Source: Methanobacteriota archaeon | GTDB lineage: Archaea; Thermoplasmatota; Poseidoniia; Poseidoniales; Thalassarchaeaceae | Assembly (NCBI GenBank): GCA_002727275.1 | Contig: PBWO01000002.1 | Location: forward strand, 39,438 to 48,820 | Reading direction: 5' to 3' | Length of the DNA: 9,383 nt | Shown here: piece by piece, positions 6,216-9,383 of the stretch | How the letters are laid out: each line of letters opens with the position of its first letter | Position numbering within the stretch: the first letter of the stretch is position 1 | Made by a program: the position numbers and the translations under genes | Notes under the pieces: generated by a model | Database searches by the model: none | Seen by the model: only the letters and a program-made list of their open reading frames with translations | Told to the model about the DNA's origin: nothing

Positions 6216-7163
6216 TGAGAGTCTATTCAGCATCTCATCGACCATTCTATCCAGATTATACTCGGCATGCCAGCCCCAGTCCTCTTTAGCGACTGAATCA
6301 TCAACAGAATCGGGCCACGAATCAGCATATTCCTGCCTGTGGTCGGGTTTGAATTCACAAGTGAATCCATCTACTCTCTCTGAAATTGCATCGGCCAACT
6401 CTCCTGCAGTGAATGATATACCTGAGACGTTGTACCCTCCTCTGGCATCTCCAATTGAATCAACAGGTGCGTCCATCAACTCCAAGGTAGCCCTAATTGC
6501 ATCATCCATGTACATCATTGGTAGTCTAGTTTCAGGCCCTACGAAGCAGTCGTAGTGGCCCTCGTTGAGCGCAGCATGAAAGATCTCGACAGCATAATCG
6601 GTTGTCCCACCACCAGCAGGCGACTTCCAAGAGACGAGTCCGGGATAGCGGATTCCCCGTTTGTCCACTCCGTACTGCTTCCAGTAATTCATTGCCATCA
6701 CCTCTCCTGTGACCTTGGTCTTGCCATAGGTGGTAGTCGGATTGAGAGGCGTGACCTGAGGGGCTGTGGTTGGAGCATCTGGCCCAAAGACGGCGATTGA
6801 GGAAGGGGCGTAGACTCTGAGACCATGCCTGCGTGCGGTCTCAAGAACAGTGATTGTTCCACCAACATTCACTCTCTCACAAAGTTCCGGGTTCTGCTCC
6901 CCGGTAGCAGACAGAATCGCAGCTAGGTGGTAGACAGTCCCAATGCCCTCATCCTTGACAACAAAGTCCATCGCATCTCCATCGAGCACGCTCAGACGTA
7001 CGAACCGCCCCTCTTCGACAAATGGATGTCCGGAGATTTCGCGAACATCGGAAGCGATCACAGAATCTTTTCCGTGCTTGTCTCTGAGAGCCTCGACCAA
7101 ATCCATGCCAATCTGTCCGAGAGCACCGGTAACCAGAATGGAGTCGCCGAGAGTCCCGGACAT
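6210..7163 (-). CDS. tdh: L-threonine 3-dehydrogenase, short-chain dehydrogenase (SDR) type
   Basis: NAD-dependent oxidation of L-threonine to 2-amino-3-ketobutyrate, which a CoA ligase (Kbl) normally cleaves to glycine and acetyl-CoA; no kbl is in the window. The 317-residue protein is an extended SDR: Rossmann motif TGALGQIG (12-19), D39 after the second strand (consistent with NAD rather than NADP), HLAAILSATGE (79-89), NVGGT (99-103), APSSIAVFGP (119-128) and the catalytic pair Y146 and K150 in YGKTK. RYPGLVSW (172-179), GTTDYAVEIFHAAL (186-199) and LPMMYMDDAI (214-223) are the features that set the Thermoplasma and bacterial SDR-type threonine dehydrogenases apart from UDP-sugar epimerases. 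The start at ATG 7163 puts the Rossmann glycines about 12 residues in, as expected; the open frame to 7247 is an unsupported extension. The alternative is an uncharacterised sugar-nucleotide epimerase, which I consider less likely. Confidence 0.88.
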   Translation of the reverse strand: MSGTLGDSILVTGALGQIGMDLVEALRDKHGKDSVIASDVREISGHPFVEEGRFVRLSVLDGDAMDFVVKDEGIGTVYHLAAILSATGEQNPELCERVNVGGTITVLETARRHGLRVYAPSSIAVFGPDAPTTAPQVTPLNPTTTYGKTKVTGEVMAMNYWKQYGVDKRGIRYPGLVSWKSPAGGGTTDYAVEIFHAALNEGHYDCFVGPETRLPMMYMDDAIRATLELMDAPVDSIGDARGGYNVSGISFTAGELADAISERVDGFTCEFKPDHRQEYADSWPDSVDDSVAKEDWGWHAEYNLDRMVDEMLNRLSD

Positions 7164-7270
7164 GAGACCACATTCAGCAGACGATACTTGAACATGGAGT
7201 AAAGCACTACTGGGAATACTTGGCCAACGTTGATATGCGAGGCTCAACGGCTTCAGACCCCGTTGATTGC
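7164..7270. promoter_or_regulatory. Divergent promoter region of tdh and pyrG
   Basis: 107 bp between the two chosen start codons. No canonical TATA box is clear for either gene. TTCAAGTATC on the minus strand (7183-7192) lies about 20-29 nt before the tdh ATG and is a weak candidate. ATACTTG occurs twice in direct orientation, 32 bp apart (7184-7190, 7216-7222). CAACGTTG (7225-7232) is an 8-bp palindrome, and the same CAACG/CGTTG unit recurs in the dyad beside pyrG. Confidence 0.35.
7244..7266. promoter_or_regulatory. 23-bp dyad next to the pyrG start codon
   Basis: Arms TCAACGG (7244-7250) and CCGTTGA (7260-7266) are perfect 7-bp inverted repeats around centre 7255, with two further matching inner pairs, so 9 of 11 symmetric pairs agree. 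The dyad ends 4 nt before the pyrG ATG. It could be a repressor site, or, if the transcript starts upstream, an RNA hairpin that limits ribosome access. If translation starts further upstream (7220 or 7235), it would instead lie in coding sequence. Confidence 0.45.
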
Positions 7271-8926
7271 ATGAAGTATGTCGTAGTCACGGGGGGCGTC
7301 CTTTCTGGACTGGGTAAAGGAGTAACAGCTAGCAGCATCGGAGTTTTGCTCAAATCCGCTGGACTGCGAGTCACTTCAGTCAAGATTGATCCCTATCTTA
7401 ATGTAGATGCTGGAACGATGAGTCCATTCGAACACGGAGAAGTTTTCGTGCTAGATGATGGAGGAGAAGTCGATTTGGACTTGGGAAATTACGAGAGGTT
7501 TCTCGACATAGCCCTGACGAGAGATAACAACATCACCACAGGTAAGGTCTACGACAATGTTATCCAAAAGGAGAGAAAAGGCGACTACCTTGGCAAGACT
7601 GTACAAGTCATCCCTCACATCACCAATGAGATTCAGGATTGGATAGAGCGTGTTGCGCACACTCCCAGTGATGGCAATGGCAAGGAGCCAGATGCTTGCG
7701 TGATTGAGTTGGGCGGAACAGTAGGAGACATTGAGAGTGCTCCTTTCGTAGAAGCACTGAGGCAATTCCAGTTCCGTGTTGGTAGCGAGAACATTTGCTT
7801 CGTCCATGTCAGCCTAGTTCCAGTGATGGGTCCAGTAGGGGAGCAGAAGACCAAGCCAACCCAGCACACGGTCAAGGAACTAAGGGGCCTAGGCATCATC
7901 CCAGATATCCTAGTATGCCGATCAGCAAATCCGCTGGAGGACGAGACAAGAGTCAAACTGGCAGCCTTCTGTCACGTATCTGAGAACGCGGTTGTCTCAG
8001 CGCATGACGTATCCAATATCTACCGAGTTCCGATGATGCTTGAGGACCAAGGGGTTAGTGAGGTCCTGTCCGATGGCTTAGGCTTCAAACTTCCAGGAAA
8101 GAGGCCACTGCTCGAAGAGTGGAAAGCAATGGCCGACCGCGTGGATGGCGTAGAGAAGGAAGTCAGAATCGCGATGGTGGGCAAGTACACTGGACTTTCG
8201 GATTCTTACCTCAGCGTCATCAAAGCGCTACAGCATTCCTCCTATGCAGTAAATCACAAATTGGAAATCGATTGGATAGAATCGGCTAACCTCGATGATG
8301 AATATGCTGAATCAGACCCAGAAGCACACGCTGAAGCCTGGGCATTGCTGAAGGGAGTGGATGGAATACTTGTCCCGGGAGGATTTGGAAGGAGGGGTAT
8401 CGAGGGAAAGATCAAGGCAGCAGAATATGCAAGGACGAACAATATCCCGTATCTCGGAGTCTGCCTAGGATTGCAGGTAGCGACAATCGAGTTCTGTAGG
8501 AATGTACTGGGGATGGAAGGAGCGAACTCAACCGAGTTCGATGAATATACTCCTCATCCAGCTGTCGTGTTCATGCCTGAGATATCCAAGACACACATGG
8601 GAGGAACTATGCGTCTGGGCACTAAACCGACTCCATTCTTGGTCGAAGACTGTAAGATTAGGAGATTGTATCATGGAGCTGAGCATGTCGATGAGAGGCA
8701 CAGACACCGCTACGAGGTCAACCCAGAACTCATCGAGCAGATTGAGGGTGCAGGGCTGAAGTATGTTGGCAAGGATGAGACTGGTCAGCGCTGTGAGATA
8801 ATGGAGCTAGATGACCATCCATACTTCGTGGGGACCCAATACCACCCCGAGTTCAAGTCTCGACCAAACCGTCCCAGCCCACCATTCCTAGGGCTTCTAA
8901 TGGCTGCAACCGGCCAAGAAATCTGA
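7271..8926 (+). CDS. pyrG: CTP synthase
   Basis: Makes CTP from UTP with ATP and glutamine, the last step of pyrimidine nucleotide synthesis; cytosolic, with tetramers and filaments known in the family. The 551 residues are full length. The synthetase domain starts MKYVVVTGGVLSGLGKG (1-17, with the P-loop-like SGLGKG), followed by KIDPYLNVDAGTMSPFEHGE (38-57), DLDLGNYERF (68-77; D70 a Mg2+ ligand by homology) and ELGGTVGDIES (146-156). The glutamine amidotransferase domain begins near 295, with the PGGFG oxyanion region (369-373), nucleophile C398 in GVCLGLQ, and H525 and E527 in YHPEF completing the triad. The frame is open to TTG 7220 and ATG 7235, but the family starts at MKY, so ATG 7271 is chosen; there is no Shine-Dalgarno site to decide it. 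The gene is divergent from tdh, with a dyad just before the start and a convergent neighbour 9 nt after the stop. Confidence 0.98.
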   Translation: MKYVVVTGGVLSGLGKGVTASSIGVLLKSAGLRVTSVKIDPYLNVDAGTMSPFEHGEVFVLDDGGEVDLDLGNYERFLDIALTRDNNITTGKVYDNVIQKERKGDYLGKTVQVIPHITNEIQDWIERVAHTPSDGNGKEPDACVIELGGTVGDIESAPFVEALRQFQFRVGSENICFVHVSLVPVMGPVGEQKTKPTQHTVKELRGLGIIPDILVCRSANPLEDETRVKLAAFCHVSENAVVSAHDVSNIYRVPMMLEDQGVSEVLSDGLGFKLPGKRPLLEEWKAMADRVDGVEKEVRIAMVGKYTGLSDSYLSVIKALQHSSYAVNHKLEIDWIESANLDDEYAESDPEAHAEAWALLKGVDGILVPGGFGRRGIEGKIKAAEYARTNNIPYLGVCLGLQVATIEFCRNVLGMEGANSTEFDEYTPHPAVVFMPEISKTHMGGTMRLGTKPTPFLVEDCKIRRLYHGAEHVDERHRHRYEVNPELIEQIEGAGLKYVGKDETGQRCEIMELDDHPYFVGTQYHPEFKSRPNRPSPPFLGLLMAATGQEI

Positions 8927-8935
8927 ATATGCAGC

Positions 8936-9325
8936 CTATGTTTCTTCGTTCTTTGATTCCTTATTAGGATCAAAACGACCAATACGAATCATCACAATCA
9001 TTAGACCAGCGTGAATAAGAGGAATCAAAATCAAATCAAACCTAGCAACTCGAAAAACCATTAGATATCCCGTAAGTATTGCCATAAATCCAGGTAATAC
9101 CGCTAAGACTCCGAGCCATGGTCTGGTTTTCGGCCAAATCGCGAAAGCGAAAAGTACCAAACAGATTGGTACCGTTAGCATCGAGAGCCATGTCCCCACA
9201 ATAACTCCACATGCCTCGGGGCCTATGCACAATCCTTGAACTGGTCTTGGAATAAATATGACAATCAATAAGATGGAGGTTAGGAATACAACTGGATACC
9301 GCTCCATTGGTTTTAGTTGACTCAT
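8936..9325 (-). CDS. Small membrane protein of unknown function, four predicted helices
   Basis: I do not recognise the family. The 129-residue product has four hydrophobic segments, about 11-26, 39-63, 69-91 and 95-116, separated by short loops. The first is followed by PRPVQGLCIGPEACG, with two cysteines (33 and 39) that could form a disulfide if outside the cell; the segment could also be a signal peptide ending near VQG. The tail (117-129, RFDPNKESKNEET) is charged. The gene is more AT-rich than its neighbours. It starts with ATG 9325, has a TATA-like box at the right distance and no Shine-Dalgarno site, so it is probably transcribed alone and leaderless. Its stop lies 9 nt from the pyrG stop on the opposite strand. 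A coding role is supported by the hydrophobic pattern and promoter placement, not by homology. Confidence 0.68.
   Translation of the reverse strand: MSQLKPMERYPVVFLTSILLIVIFIPRPVQGLCIGPEACGVIVGTWLSMLTVPICLVLFAFAIWPKTRPWLGVLAVLPGFMAILTGYLMVFRVARFDLILIPLIHAGLMIVMIRIGRFDPNKESKNEET
8939..8962 (+). terminator. Pyrimidine-rich tract after pyrG, possible archaeal terminator
   Basis: Starting 13 nt after the pyrG stop codon, the plus strand has a T-rich run (TGTTTCTTCGTTCTTTG and on to 8962) inside the 3' end of the converging membrane-protein gene. Archaeal RNA polymerase terminates on T-rich tracts without a hairpin. The longest pure T-run is only three, so the signal is weak. Confidence 0.25.
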
Positions 9326-9348
9326 GTCTATTGATTAGTTCCTAAGCA

Positions 9349-9356
9349 TTTAGTAA
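9349..9356 (-). promoter_or_regulatory. TATA-like box of the small membrane-protein gene
   Basis: On the minus strand TTACTAAA lies 24-31 nt before ATG 9325, the distance expected for a leaderless archaeal transcript. The surrounding 58 bp to the window edge are AT-rich and hold no other gene I can support. Confidence 0.45.
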
Positions 9357-9383
9357 TTGTACCTAATTTCAGATTCCCTAGGG

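Noticed and set aside
7164..7247. Upstream start extending the threonine dehydrogenase by 28 residues
   Set aside because: It would overlap the pyrG control region, and SDR proteins of this type begin just before the Rossmann glycine motif.
9376..9383. CCCTAGGG palindrome at the right edge
   Set aside because: Eight bases at the window border with no visible context; likely chance.
1..9383. CRISPR arrays, transposons, tRNA or rRNA genes, and defence or toxin-antitoxin cassettes
   Set aside because: No repeated spacer pattern, transposase, terminal inverted repeats or tRNA-like cloverleaf was seen; the window is mostly core metabolism and chaperones.

Overview
The window suggests a compact archaeal genome, probably a marine planktonic Thermoplasmatota (Poseidoniales/Marine Group II type). 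The support is a group II chaperonin (thermosome) gene, TATA boxes placed about 25-33 nt before start codons as in leaderless archaeal transcripts, a strong Shine-Dalgarno site only before the downstream gene of an operon, and a bacterial-type DnaK and an SDR-type threonine dehydrogenase, both known in this lineage. The species assignment is an inference from gene content.

Layout, left to right. (1) 1-321: the 3' end of a gene for a secreted, C-terminally anchored protein with a cohesin-like segment. (2) 414-1940 (+): an M17 leucyl aminopeptidase with a TATA box and an upstream 26-bp dyad. (3) 1948-3828 (-) dnaK and 3855-4463 (-) an Hsp20-like gene: a two-gene chaperone operon transcribed leftwards. 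(4) 4464-4602: a divergent promoter region with a 27-bp near-perfect dyad over the hsp20 TATA box. (5) 4603-6213 (+): a divergent thermosome subunit. (6) 6210-7163 (-): SDR-type L-threonine 3-dehydrogenase. (7) 7164-7270: a divergent regulatory region with a 23-bp dyad next to pyrG. (8) 7271-8926 (+): CTP synthase. (9) 8936-9325 (-): a small four-helix membrane protein of unknown function.

Genes alternate in direction. The three convergent pairs end 7 nt apart, overlapping by 4 nt, and 9 nt apart, so terminators must lie inside neighbouring coding sequence or be absent. The centre of the window is a protein-folding locus: an Hsp20-like holdase and DnaK in one operon, back to back with the thermosome. 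The aminopeptidase next door could recycle peptides, threonine dehydrogenase handles amino-acid catabolism, and CTP synthase is housekeeping.

I see no CRISPR array, transposon, tRNA, rRNA, defence cassette or obviously new multi-gene system. The most interesting signals are regulatory: three long dyad-symmetric elements, each just upstream of a gene, and a chaperonin whose usually invariant GDGTTT motif reads RDGTTT.
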